Below are positions 1 to 5,675 of a stretch of DNA of 7,054 nt, one piece after another. The DNA comes from CAZWVR01 sp964637235 (GTDB lineage Bacteria; Bacteroidota; Bacteroidia; Bacteroidales; S143-33). Both the position numbers and the translations under genes were made by a program. Location: the NCBI GenBank assembly GCA_964637235.1, contig CAZWVR010000109.1:1-7054 (forward strand), in the 5' to 3' direction. The stretch's first letter is position 1; the number at the start of each line of letters is the position of its first letter. Under the pieces are notes generated by a model. That model was not told the DNA's origin, ran no database searches, and worked only from the letters and a program-made list of their open reading frames with translations.

Positions 1-168
1 CAGTAAAATGCCCCAAAGAACTGTATAATAAGGATTTGAAGTAATAGGGCAGCTATTTGTTTTATAATCTATTAGTAGATAGTATAAAATACCTGCTAAA
101 AAGCCTATAAATGCTCCTATGCCTATCCTAATGATAAAATTATCTTTTATTTTTTTTAATGCTGACAT
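1..168 (-). CDS. DUF6132-like small membrane protein (partial, N-terminal 56 residues)
   Basis: Read on the minus strand from the ATG at 168-166, the frame stays open for 56 codons to the left edge, so the C-terminus is missing. The protein starts MSALKKIKDN, has a hydrophobic segment at about residues 12-33 rich in Gly, Ile and Leu (a membrane helix), then a short loop with the motif CPITSNP (about 40-46), and enters a second hydrophobic stretch (TVLWGILL) where the window ends. This order, helix, then Cys-Pro-Ile-Thr-Ser-Asn-Pro, then second helix, is what I recall for the short Bacteroidota DUF6132 proteins of about 60-80 residues, so little is probably missing. The function of that family is unknown; an inner-membrane location is inferred. 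It is transcribed away from the gene starting at 218, with a possible promoter at 197-227. Confidence 0.72.
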   Translation of the reverse strand, partial: MSALKKIKDNFIIRIGIGAFIGFLAGILYYLLIDYKTNSCPITSNPYYTVLWGILL

Positions 169-196
169 TTAAAATTTTTAATCTATAAATTCCGTT

Positions 197-227
197 CAAA
201 ATTAAAAAAATATAATTATGAACAAAA
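197..227 (-). promoter_or_regulatory. Candidate Bacteroidota-type promoter for the DUF6132-like gene
   Basis: On the minus strand the sequence reads TTTTG, 18 bases, then TAATTTTG, which matches the Bacteroidota -33/-7 pattern (TTG, 17-23 bases, TAnnTTTG). The -7 element lies at 197-204, about 28 bases upstream of the ATG at 168. The -33 element falls inside the first codons of the oppositely oriented gene starting at 218. The region is very AT-rich, so a chance match is possible. Confidence 0.4.
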
Positions 228-1054
228 CTAAATTGTTTCTTTTTATTTTCTTTTTTTTAAATATCCTTATTATCAATGCACAAGATGATTATTTTATTGT
301 TTTAGATTCTGTGAAAATGTTTATTATAAATGCTGAAAAAGCCCAAAATGATACGGAAAAATTAAATTTTGAAAATAAAGCTCTACAAAAATTATATAAT
401 TTATTGCTAAAAAATAATCCTACTAAAATGGATTTTACAGTTTTGAAAGATAAAATTTCTGTTTTATCTTCATCAGATAAAAATATGAGAATATTTACTT
501 GGGGCATACAACTTTCTGATGGAACTTATAAATATTATGGTTTAGTATGGCATAAATCTAAAAATAAAGATGCGAATACCTTTGTGTTGTATGATAATAA
601 AAAGAAAATTAGAAATCCTGAAAATCAGGTACTTACATCAGATAAATGGTTTGGCGCAATATATTATCAACTGATAGAACGGAAATATAAAAAGCATAAG
701 ATATATACTTTGATAGGTTGGGACGGTAAAGATAGGATTACGAATAGAAAAGTAATAGAAGTGCTTACATTTAAAGGTAATAAATTACGTTTTGGTGGTG
801 TATTTGTTTTACCATATAAGATAGTCAAGAGGCTAATATATGAATATAGCGAGCAGGCTGTTATGGTGATACGTTGGGATAAAAAAATAAAAATGATTGT
901 TATGGACCATTTAGCACCTTCTAAACCGCAATTTGTTGGCGTTTATCAATATTATGGACCTGATTTTACCTATGACGGACTAAAATTTGAAAAAGGAAAA
1001 TGGATATTGAAAGAGAACATTATAGTCAAAAATCCGAAACCAAAGAAGAAATAA
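218..1054 (+). CDS. Secreted protein of an uncharacterised Bacteroidota family
   Basis: The 278-residue protein begins with an export signal: two lysines, a long Phe/Leu/Ile core (residues 6-18), and a probable signal peptidase I site after INA (residue 21), giving a mature N-terminus QDDYF. No catalytic motif is visible. Three blocks look conserved from what I recall of related Bacteroidota hypothetical proteins: FTWGIQLSDGTYKYYGLVW (93-111), YYQLIERKYKKHKIYTLIGWDG (149-170, giving YTLIGWDG as the core), and a C-terminal block with DHLAP (230-234), YYGPDF (245-250) and YDGLKF (252-257). Many short alternating hydrophobic strands suggest a beta-rich fold. The tail is basic (NPKPKKK). The ATG follows an A-rich leader without a Shine-Dalgarno, normal for the phylum. 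The stop is 4 bp before the next start, so it is very likely co-transcribed with the lipoprotein gene at 1059. Role unknown; periplasmic or secreted location is inferred. Confidence 0.8.
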   Translation: MNKTKLFLFIFFFLNILIINAQDDYFIVLDSVKMFIINAEKAQNDTEKLNFENKALQKLYNLLLKNNPTKMDFTVLKDKISVLSSSDKNMRIFTWGIQLSDGTYKYYGLVWHKSKNKDANTFVLYDNKKKIRNPENQVLTSDKWFGAIYYQLIERKYKKHKIYTLIGWDGKDRITNRKVIEVLTFKGNKLRFGGVFVLPYKIVKRLIYEYSEQAVMVIRWDKKIKMIVMDHLAPSKPQFVGVYQYYGPDFTYDGLKFEKGKWILKENIIVKNPKPKKK

Positions 1055-1058
1055 CCAG

Positions 1059-2459
1059 ATGAAGTATTTTTTTCTGTTTTTTTTGTTTGTAGTTTTGTTC
1101 GCTTGCAATGAGCCTCCGCAAGATATAAATTCCAGCACTCCTATTGCTGATACTGCTAATAGAAGTGATATAAATGTTTTTTCGGACAAAAGGCAGGAAA
1201 ACCTATGGACAGAACAGCTAAATTTTGTTTGTGGGTATCCAAGTCTGCAATACTCCTCTTTGCAAAATAGCAGTATTTATAAGCAGTGGCAAAAAAAATT
1301 AACTTCCGCTTGGAATATATACCTATTGCGAGATTATGCTGTTATAAAAAAATGGGCTCAGAAGGAACTTAACAGCAGCTATGACAGCGTAATTTTTTAT
1401 CCTTTTGGCGGACCAGATATTGCTACTGCAGAAGCTATGTTTTCAAAAGCCAGAAAAATTGTGTTAGTTGGACTGGAAAATATAGGCTATTTGCCTGATT
1501 TTAAGAAACTTTCGCAGGAGGATATACAAATTTATTTTGAAAATCTTAATCATTCTATGGATTTGTTCTATAAGTTAGGCTATTTTAAGACAAAACGCTT
1601 ACAAAAAGATTTAAAGAAGCCTTTTATAAATGGTGTGATAAATATCTTAGTATTTCAGACAGGTAGATTGGGAAAACTTATTGATTTACAATATTTTACC
1701 ATAATAAGAGATGGACAAATCCATTTTGTGGATAGTTTGGAGATATACAGCAAGGCAATAAATGGGGTATTGTTGAGATTTAAGGATACAAAGGGAGATT
1801 TAAAACAAGTGTATTATTTACAACTGAATTTGGCAGACGAAAATTTGCAGAATTATCCAGAGTTTTTTTGTTTTTTGAATTCTTTGGGCAAGTTTTCTGT
1901 ATTTTTGAAGTCGGCGTCTTATCTTTTGCATAGTTCAGAGTTTAGTCTATTGCGAAATTTTGTGTTGAAGTATTCAGATTTTATTTTACAAGATGATTCA
2001 GGAATTCCATATAATACACTGATTTTCAATGATTATAAAGTTTCGTTTTATGGGCATTATATCAAGCCGTTGAATATTTTTAAAGAGTTTTATCAGCCAG
2101 ATTTGGCAGAGGTTGTAAACGGAGCTAAACCTTTACCATTTAAATTTGGCTACAATAGCGAGCGAGGAGCATTATTGTTGATGTTAGCGAAAAAACAGGT
2201 TCATACAAATCAATATCCGTTTTATGCTGTTCAGTTTGCTATGTTGTGGAATAAATTGCCCAGAACAGACAGCATTTTTAAGCAGTTGCCAGCTGTTGAT
2301 TATTATTTTGATGATGGCTATTACAAATATACAGCAGGGCATTGTTCAGATTTGGAGGGATGTTTGCCCATTTTGTCGCAAGTTCGTAGTTTGGGCTATC
2401 AAGATGCTTTTATAGTTAAGTTTTATCGCCATCGTAGAGAGGTTGTCTCTGCAAATTAA
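1059..2459 (+). CDS. Lipoprotein with uncharacterised FYPFGGPD/QDDSGIP body and SPOR-like C-terminal domain
   Basis: A 466-residue protein. Residues 1-15 are a lipoprotein signal with lipobox LFAC and the lipidated cysteine at 16 (mature start CNEPPQD; no clear surface-export signal follows). The body carries motifs I recall from an uncharacterised bacterial family: FYPFGGPD (113-120), VLVGLENIG (135-143), SYLLH (287-291), QDDSGIPYN (311-319), FYGHYIKPLNIF (330-341), YQPDL (345-349) and LPFKFGY (359-365). Residues about 387-460 look like a separate SPOR-like domain: YPFYAVQFAMLWNKLP resembles the opening strand, then FDDGYYKYTAG (417-426), and RSLGYQDAFIVKFY (443-456) resembles the closing LGY-DAFVV strand seen in Bacteroidota SPOR-like repeats. 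SPOR domains bind glycan strands lacking stem peptides, so the inferred location is an outer-membrane lipoprotein facing peptidoglycan. It follows the secreted-protein gene by 4 bp, implying one operon. The body's biochemical role is unknown. Confidence 0.82.
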   Translation: MKYFFLFFLFVVLFACNEPPQDINSSTPIADTANRSDINVFSDKRQENLWTEQLNFVCGYPSLQYSSLQNSSIYKQWQKKLTSAWNIYLLRDYAVIKKWAQKELNSSYDSVIFYPFGGPDIATAEAMFSKARKIVLVGLENIGYLPDFKKLSQEDIQIYFENLNHSMDLFYKLGYFKTKRLQKDLKKPFINGVINILVFQTGRLGKLIDLQYFTIIRDGQIHFVDSLEIYSKAINGVLLRFKDTKGDLKQVYYLQLNLADENLQNYPEFFCFLNSLGKFSVFLKSASYLLHSSEFSLLRNFVLKYSDFILQDDSGIPYNTLIFNDYKVSFYGHYIKPLNIFKEFYQPDLAEVVNGAKPLPFKFGYNSERGALLLMLAKKQVHTNQYPFYAVQFAMLWNKLPRTDSIFKQLPAVDYYFDDGYYKYTAGHCSDLEGCLPILSQVRSLGYQDAFIVKFYRHRREVVSAN

Positions 2460-2497
2460 AAGTTTTTTGATTGTAAAGTGTCGTTTTTTCTAATTTA

Positions 2498-2514
2498 TGA
2501 AAATTAAATTTTCA
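2498..2514. repeat. 17-bp palindrome at the convergent gene ends
   Basis: TGAAAATT-A-AATTTTCA is a perfect inverted repeat with 8-base arms, lying between the convergent lipoprotein gene and ATPase gene and overlapping the ATPase stop codon (2504-2506). As RNA it could fold into a short 7-bp AT-rich stem with a 3-base loop. It lacks a GC-rich stem and a downstream T tract in either direction, so calling it a bidirectional terminator would be speculative. Confidence 0.35.
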
Positions 2515-3625
2515 CTATTACAAAGTCTCTAAAATTTTTAGTTGTAATGATTTTTACATTAGCGTTATATGTTTTTGAGAATGTGCGTGGGATATGAATA
2601 TTTTTAGGTTTCCATTTAAACTCATATCCACTGATTTTATTTGCCTGCACTTCCACAAGGTCAATTTCTTGCTGTTGAGTTGTTCGCCAAAAGAACATTT
2701 GTGTAAAAGTCTGTTTATAAGCGTGTTGTTTTTTTCTTTCTGCTATTAAAAAATTTTCCCACATAGCGCCTTTGTCTTGACGGAGGTCAAGCGGTGCAAA
2801 ATTGCCTATCACAGCATTGCGTATGCCAAGGTCGTAGAAGTATATTTTGCGATTGCGTTTGATTTCATTTCTGAGATTTTTATTAAAACTTGGCAAAGTG
2901 AAAACAATAAAGTTTCTTTCTAAAATGTCAATATAGCGTTGTACTGTATTTTTGTTTATTCCGAGCATTGTGCCTAATTCCGTATAGTTTACTTCCTGCC
3001 CAATTTGTAGAGCGAGTGCTTGGACAAGTTTCTCCAGTACAGAAGCACGTCTTAATCCAGAGAGAGCCAGCACGTCTTTAAATAAATAACTATCTACCAG
3101 ATTTTTTAGGATTTCTTTTTCCTGTCCGGGATTGTTCAATACATCAGGATAAAATCCGTATAGCAAACGATTTTCCAGTTGTTGATATGCTTTGAGATAG
3201 CCCAGTTTTTGCTCGTATTCTTCCCAAGCGATAGGATAAAGTATGTATTCCCATTTTCTACCTGTTAGTGTTTCGTTAATTTCGTCGCCTAAATAAAACG
3301 AAGAGGAGCCAGTAATGAGTAATTGAACGTTTGAAAAATTGTCAACAATAATTTTTAGGGTTAGTCCAATGTTATGGATACGTTGGGCTTCGTCCACAAA
3401 GACATATTTGTAATTGCCAATTAAAGATTTTATCTCCTCAGTGTTTATTTCAGATAGTAGTGCGCGCACAGTCGGGTCATCACCGTTGAGAAAAAGATAG
3501 TCTTTTTCTTGCAGAATTTTTTTTATTAGTGTAGTTTTTCCTACTTGTCTGGCTCCAAGCACAATAATTGCTTTGCCTGTATGGAATTTTTCATTTATAT
3601 TTTTTTCTAAAATTCGTGGATACAT
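2504..3625 (-). CDS. AAA_14/DUF4143-family ATPase
   Basis: A 373-residue protein, the usual length for this family. The N-terminal AAA domain shows Walker A GARQVGKTT (24-32), Walker B YVFVDEAQR (74-82) and a sensor-like strand LLITGSSSF (103-111). The middle contains a probable winged-helix segment (about 205-240, with NYTELGTMLGINKNTVQRYI). The C-terminal DUF4143 part has YFYDLGIRNAV (262-272), GAMWENFL (286-293), FFWRT (311-315), and a nuclease-like signature with EIDLVEV (320-326) followed by GYEFKW (333-338), resembling the D...ExK core of PD-(D/E)XK folds. These proteins are common and patchily distributed in Bacteroidota, and their cellular role is poorly known; nuclease activity is not established. 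No partner gene lies on the same strand within the window. The ATG at 3625-3623 sits about 20 bases downstream of a good -7 element. The gene is intact. Confidence 0.93.
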   Translation of the reverse strand: MYPRILEKNINEKFHTGKAIIVLGARQVGKTTLIKKILQEKDYLFLNGDDPTVRALLSEINTEEIKSLIGNYKYVFVDEAQRIHNIGLTLKIIVDNFSNVQLLITGSSSFYLGDEINETLTGRKWEYILYPIAWEEYEQKLGYLKAYQQLENRLLYGFYPDVLNNPGQEKEILKNLVDSYLFKDVLALSGLRRASVLEKLVQALALQIGQEVNYTELGTMLGINKNTVQRYIDILERNFIVFTLPSFNKNLRNEIKRNRKIYFYDLGIRNAVIGNFAPLDLRQDKGAMWENFLIAERKKQHAYKQTFTQMFFWRTTQQQEIDLVEVQANKISGYEFKWKPKNIHIPRTFSKTYNANVKIITTKNFRDFVIVKI

Positions 3626-3645
3626 ATTTTACGTATTTTGTGTTT

Positions 3646-3678
3646 CAAAGATATGAAAAGTTATTTTATTGACCAAAA
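3646..3678 (-). promoter_or_regulatory. Bacteroidota-type promoter of the ATPase gene
   Basis: On the minus strand the sequence reads TTTTTGG, then TATCTTTG, with 20 bases between TTG and TATCTTTG. Both elements fit the Bacteroidota housekeeping consensus (TTG and TAnnTTTG at 17-23 bases). The -7 element occupies 3646-3653, and the ATG begins at 3625, leaving a leader of very roughly 10-15 bases. The -33 end touches the first of two 27-bp repeats, so a protein bound there would be placed to control this promoter. Confidence 0.62.
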
Positions 3679-3734
3679 ATTATAATTAACGGTTAATAAA
3701 ATGTCTGAAAATTATAATCAACGGTTAATAGAAT
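3676..3734. repeat. Tandem pair of 27-bp near-identical repeats (operator-like)
   Basis: Two direct copies, 3676-3702 and 3708-3734, match at 25 of 27 positions and are separated by 5 bases, a start-to-start period of 32 bp, close to three helical turns. Each copy contains an 8-bp palindrome ATTATAAT (3679-3686 and 3711-3718) overlapping a second one. In copy 1 the second is a perfect 13-bp palindrome, ATTAAC-G-GTTAAT (3685-3697). In copy 2 it is ATCAAC-G-GTTAAT (3717-3729), with one base mismatched. The pair lies in the divergent intergenic region, immediately upstream of the ATPase promoter and about 75 bp upstream of the plus-strand ATG at 3809. Palindromes on one helical face suggest cooperative binding of a dimeric regulator. 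That is inference; no regulator gene is in the window. Confidence 0.7.
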
Positions 3735-3808
3735 TATTTTTGTTGGGTAAAAGATTTGAATTTTTGTTTTTGTAAAAAATTTTTATTTTACTACAAAAAT
3801 TAAAAAAT

Positions 3809-4804
3809 ATGTTTTTTGAGAAGTTAATGGGCTTTTATGAGGAGAGCCCAGAACAGGTTCGGCAAAATATTGAAATCAGAGGCGGTAAACTGATTTCCAA
3901 AGTAAACAATGCAGAATATATCTACGGAGAGCTTTGGATACCTACTTTGGGCGAGTTGCGTGAGGAAGCCCCAGATTTAGAGACTTTTAAGGATAAAATT
4001 AGAGTTTGGGAGGTTGTAGATGATGTTCAGAATTTGCATAAGAGAGTAGAAAATAATTTGGCAATGTTTCAGGTTGCTTCGCAGTTTAATTTGCTTGAAA
4101 TGGTAGATCCTTATGTGACGCCAGAGGAGGGCATATCCATATATGAAAATGATTTTACGCAAGGACCAGCTTGTGCTATTGCGTGTGCCGCAGGAACAAT
4201 TTATCGCAATTATTTTGTAGAAATTGACGGACAAATAGGGCAAACCGAAGATAGACAAATAGACTGTATGGAGGAAATTGCCTCAGAGTTGCAAAATGAC
4301 AGGTTGCAGCTTTGGCATATGCAAAACGGCTATTTAATGACAGATAGAAACTCTCTAATGTTTATCAATGATTACCTGAATTCATTGTCAGAGTTTGAGT
4401 ATATGCAGCTCAGAGACCTATTGAAAATAGGTATTCAGTGGAATACGGAAGTCACGCTTGAAGGGACAGATAATCTCGTTTCGCAGGCTTATTGTTCGGC
4501 ATTGCCGATTTCTTATCATAATATAGAGGTTTCGCTGTGGGAGCCTTTTGCACGTTTTGTATTAGAGGCAACTTATGAAGCGGTATTTTATGCGGCACTT
4601 ATAAATTATGAGAGAAACGGTAGTGAAAAATTGTTTTTGACATTAGTAGGTGGTGGTGCATTTGGAAATCCCAAAAAATGGATTCTTGACGCTATTGACA
4701 AAGCACTGCAAAAGTTTCGCAATACTCCTTTGGACGTGTATATTGTCTCATACAGATATTCAGACCCAGACGTAGCAGAATTAGTAGATAAGTATAATGC
4801 TTGA
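3809..4804 (+). CDS. Conserved protein with macrodomain-like motifs, function unknown
   Basis: A 331-residue acidic protein without signal peptide or membrane helix, so probably cytoplasmic. Visible blocks are an N-terminal FEKLMGFYEESPEQVR (3-18), AMFQVASQFNLLEMV (85-99), YENDFTQGPACAIACAAGTI (112-131) followed by YRNYFV (132-137), QIDCM (150-154), and LTLVGGGAFGNPKKWI (277-292) followed by LDVYIVSYR (308-316). I recall this motif order from a scattered family of hypothetical proteins in bacteria and unicellular eukaryotes. The late GGGxFGNP loop after a hydrophobic strand, with the earlier Asn/Gly-containing loop, resembles macrodomain or microbial PARG-type ADP-ribose-binding proteins; that link is inference. 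The ATG follows an A-rich leader. No exact TAnnTTTG is seen upstream, only several 5-of-6 matches within T-rich sequence at 3737-3776. It diverges from the ATPase gene and converges with yqgE, 8 bp apart. Confidence 0.75.
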   Translation: MFFEKLMGFYEESPEQVRQNIEIRGGKLISKVNNAEYIYGELWIPTLGELREEAPDLETFKDKIRVWEVVDDVQNLHKRVENNLAMFQVASQFNLLEMVDPYVTPEEGISIYENDFTQGPACAIACAAGTIYRNYFVEIDGQIGQTEDRQIDCMEEIASELQNDRLQLWHMQNGYLMTDRNSLMFINDYLNSLSEFEYMQLRDLLKIGIQWNTEVTLEGTDNLVSQAYCSALPISYHNIEVSLWEPFARFVLEATYEAVFYAALINYERNGSEKLFLTLVGGGAFGNPKKWILDAIDKALQKFRNTPLDVYIVSYRYSDPDVAELVDKYNA

Positions 4805-4812
4805 ATTAAGGA

Positions 4813-5415
4813 TTAGTTTAGGAAAGGTTTTTCAGGGTAAGTAGCCCATATTCTGTATTTCAGATTGAATTTATTAAGGATTTTACGCCATAGATTTTCA
4901 TCTGGATTTAATACTTCTTCTGGGGTGATATTTCCGACTATCCACGAATTATTTGCTAATTCATTTTCCAGTTGTTTTGGAGCCCAGCCAGAATAACCTA
5001 CAAAAAATCTAACTTGTGAAGGACTTATTTCACCTTCATTTATTTTACGTTTAAGTACGTTGAAATCGCCACCCCAATATAAACCTGGCATTATCTCAAT
5101 GCTAAAAGGCAGTTTTTTTTCTGATAAGTTATGGATATAGAACATTTTTTCCATCTCTACCGGACCTCCGTATGCAAGGCTCAGTTCTATATTAGGGAAT
5201 TCTTTTTCTATTTCTTTGGGATAATATTTTTTTGGTAAAAGTTTGTTAAGGACAAAGCCCATAGCTCCGTCCTCTGGGCTATATCTGGTTAGTAGTACTA
5301 CTGAACGATAAAAAATACCATCTTCTAAAAAAGGTTCTGATATAAGCACTTTACCTTGGGCTGGTTTTACATTATTAGTTTCTATTTTAAAGAAATTTTG
5401 ATCTAAAATGTCCAT
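4813..5415 (-). CDS. yqgE: YqgE/AlgH family protein (UPF0301, DUF179)
   Basis: A 200-residue protein, near the family's usual 180-200. Family landmarks appear in order: GKVLISEPFLEDGIFYRSVV (21-40), GAMGFVLNK (50-58), AYGGPVEME (81-89), LYWGGDF (112-118), VRFFVGYSGWAPKQLENEL (135-153) and SWIVG (157-161). YGGPV and GYSGWAPKQLE are the most diagnostic. The family is widespread and structurally known, but its biochemical role is not settled; in Pseudomonas the member AlgH was linked to alginate control, and no such pathway is indicated here. No signal peptide is visible, so it should be cytoplasmic. Unusually for this window, the start at 5415 is preceded on the minus strand by GGGA about 7 bases upstream, a weak Shine-Dalgarno-like match. 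The gene converges with the macrodomain-like gene and is head-to-head with gyrB. Confidence 0.95.
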   Translation of the reverse strand: MDILDQNFFKIETNNVKPAQGKVLISEPFLEDGIFYRSVVLLTRYSPEDGAMGFVLNKLLPKKYYPKEIEKEFPNIELSLAYGGPVEMEKMFYIHNLSEKKLPFSIEIMPGLYWGGDFNVLKRKINEGEISPSQVRFFVGYSGWAPKQLENELANNSWIVGNITPEEVLNPDENLWRKILNKFNLKYRIWATYPEKPFLN

Positions 5416-5439
5416 CTGTTCCCTTTCTTTTCTTTTTTA

Positions 5440-5470
5440 CAAAATAAGAAAAAAATTATGAAATTTTCAA
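5440..5470 (-). promoter_or_regulatory. Candidate promoter of yqgE
   Basis: On the minus strand TTG (5468-5470) is followed after 20 bases by TTATTTTG (5440-5447), which differs from TAnnTTTG at one defined base. It ends about 25 bases before the yqgE ATG. Position and spacing are right, but the AT-rich context makes chance matches easy. Confidence 0.4.
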
Positions 5471-5576
5471 GTAAAATTTAGCATTAAATATTTGCAAATA
5501 GTCAATAAATAAAGCTTTTGTAGTTTTGAGTAGTTATAATTTGTTATTTTTACTTTTAGCTGTAAATTTATTGATT

Positions 5577-5636
5577 TTCAGGGAATTATTTTAAAATTAT
5601 TTCATCCTTAAAATTTTTATTATTCAGGAATTATTT
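5577..5636. repeat. Imperfect short direct repeat upstream of gyrB
   Basis: TTCAGGGAATTATTT (5577-5591) recurs as TTCAGGAATTATTT (5623-5636), differing by one deleted G, with starts 46 bp apart. Both copies lie in the 260-bp divergent region before gyrB; the second abuts the -7 element. They could be regulator or nucleoid-protein sites, or simply chance in AT-rich sequence. Confidence 0.35.
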
Positions 5637-5637
5637 A

Positions 5638-5645
5638 TATCTTTG
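5638..5645 (+). promoter_or_regulatory. -7 promoter element of gyrB
   Basis: TATCTTTG matches the Bacteroidota -7 consensus TAnnTTTG exactly and is identical to the element before the ATPase gene. It lies 30 bases upstream of the gyrB ATG. No TTG is found 17-23 bases before it, so the -33 box is weak or absent. A second exact -7 match, TAGTTTTG, lies at 5521-5528 but its nearest TTTG is 26 bases upstream, too far. Confidence 0.55.
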
Positions 5646-5675
5646 TGAGCATTTTTTACTAAATAATAAAAGATT

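Noticed and set aside
169..217. Promoter for the plus-strand envelope operon starting at 218
   Set aside because: No TAnnTTTG occurs on the plus strand between about 60 and 217; the best match, TATCTTTT at 141-148, lacks the final G and a -33 partner.
289..507. Minus-strand 72-codon open frame
   Set aside because: Antisense to the secreted-protein gene; low-complexity translation caused by AT-rich sequence.
980..1189. Minus-strand 69-codon open frame spanning the junction of the envelope pair
   Set aside because: Antisense to a gene end and to the lipoprotein signal sequence; the Phe/Lys-rich translation is a by-product of poly-T tracts.
2224..2415. Plus-strand 63-codon open frame
   Set aside because: It is inside the SPOR-like part of the lipoprotein gene in another frame; the main frame carries recognisable motifs there.
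2498..2514. Palindrome as a classical intrinsic terminator
   Set aside because: The stem is almost all A/T and no T tract follows in either direction; it is kept only as a palindrome.
3676..3734. The 27-bp repeats as a minimal CRISPR array or insertion-sequence end
   Set aside because: There are only two copies with a 5-base spacer, no cas genes, no transposase, and the copies are direct rather than terminal inverted repeats.
3977..4258. Minus-strand 93-codon open frame
   Set aside because: Antisense to the macrodomain-like gene, whose plus-strand frame has conserved-looking motifs across the same interval.
4805..4812. Terminator between the convergent macrodomain-like gene and yqgE
   Set aside because: The gap is 8 bases and I saw no stem-loop there or in the flanking codons.
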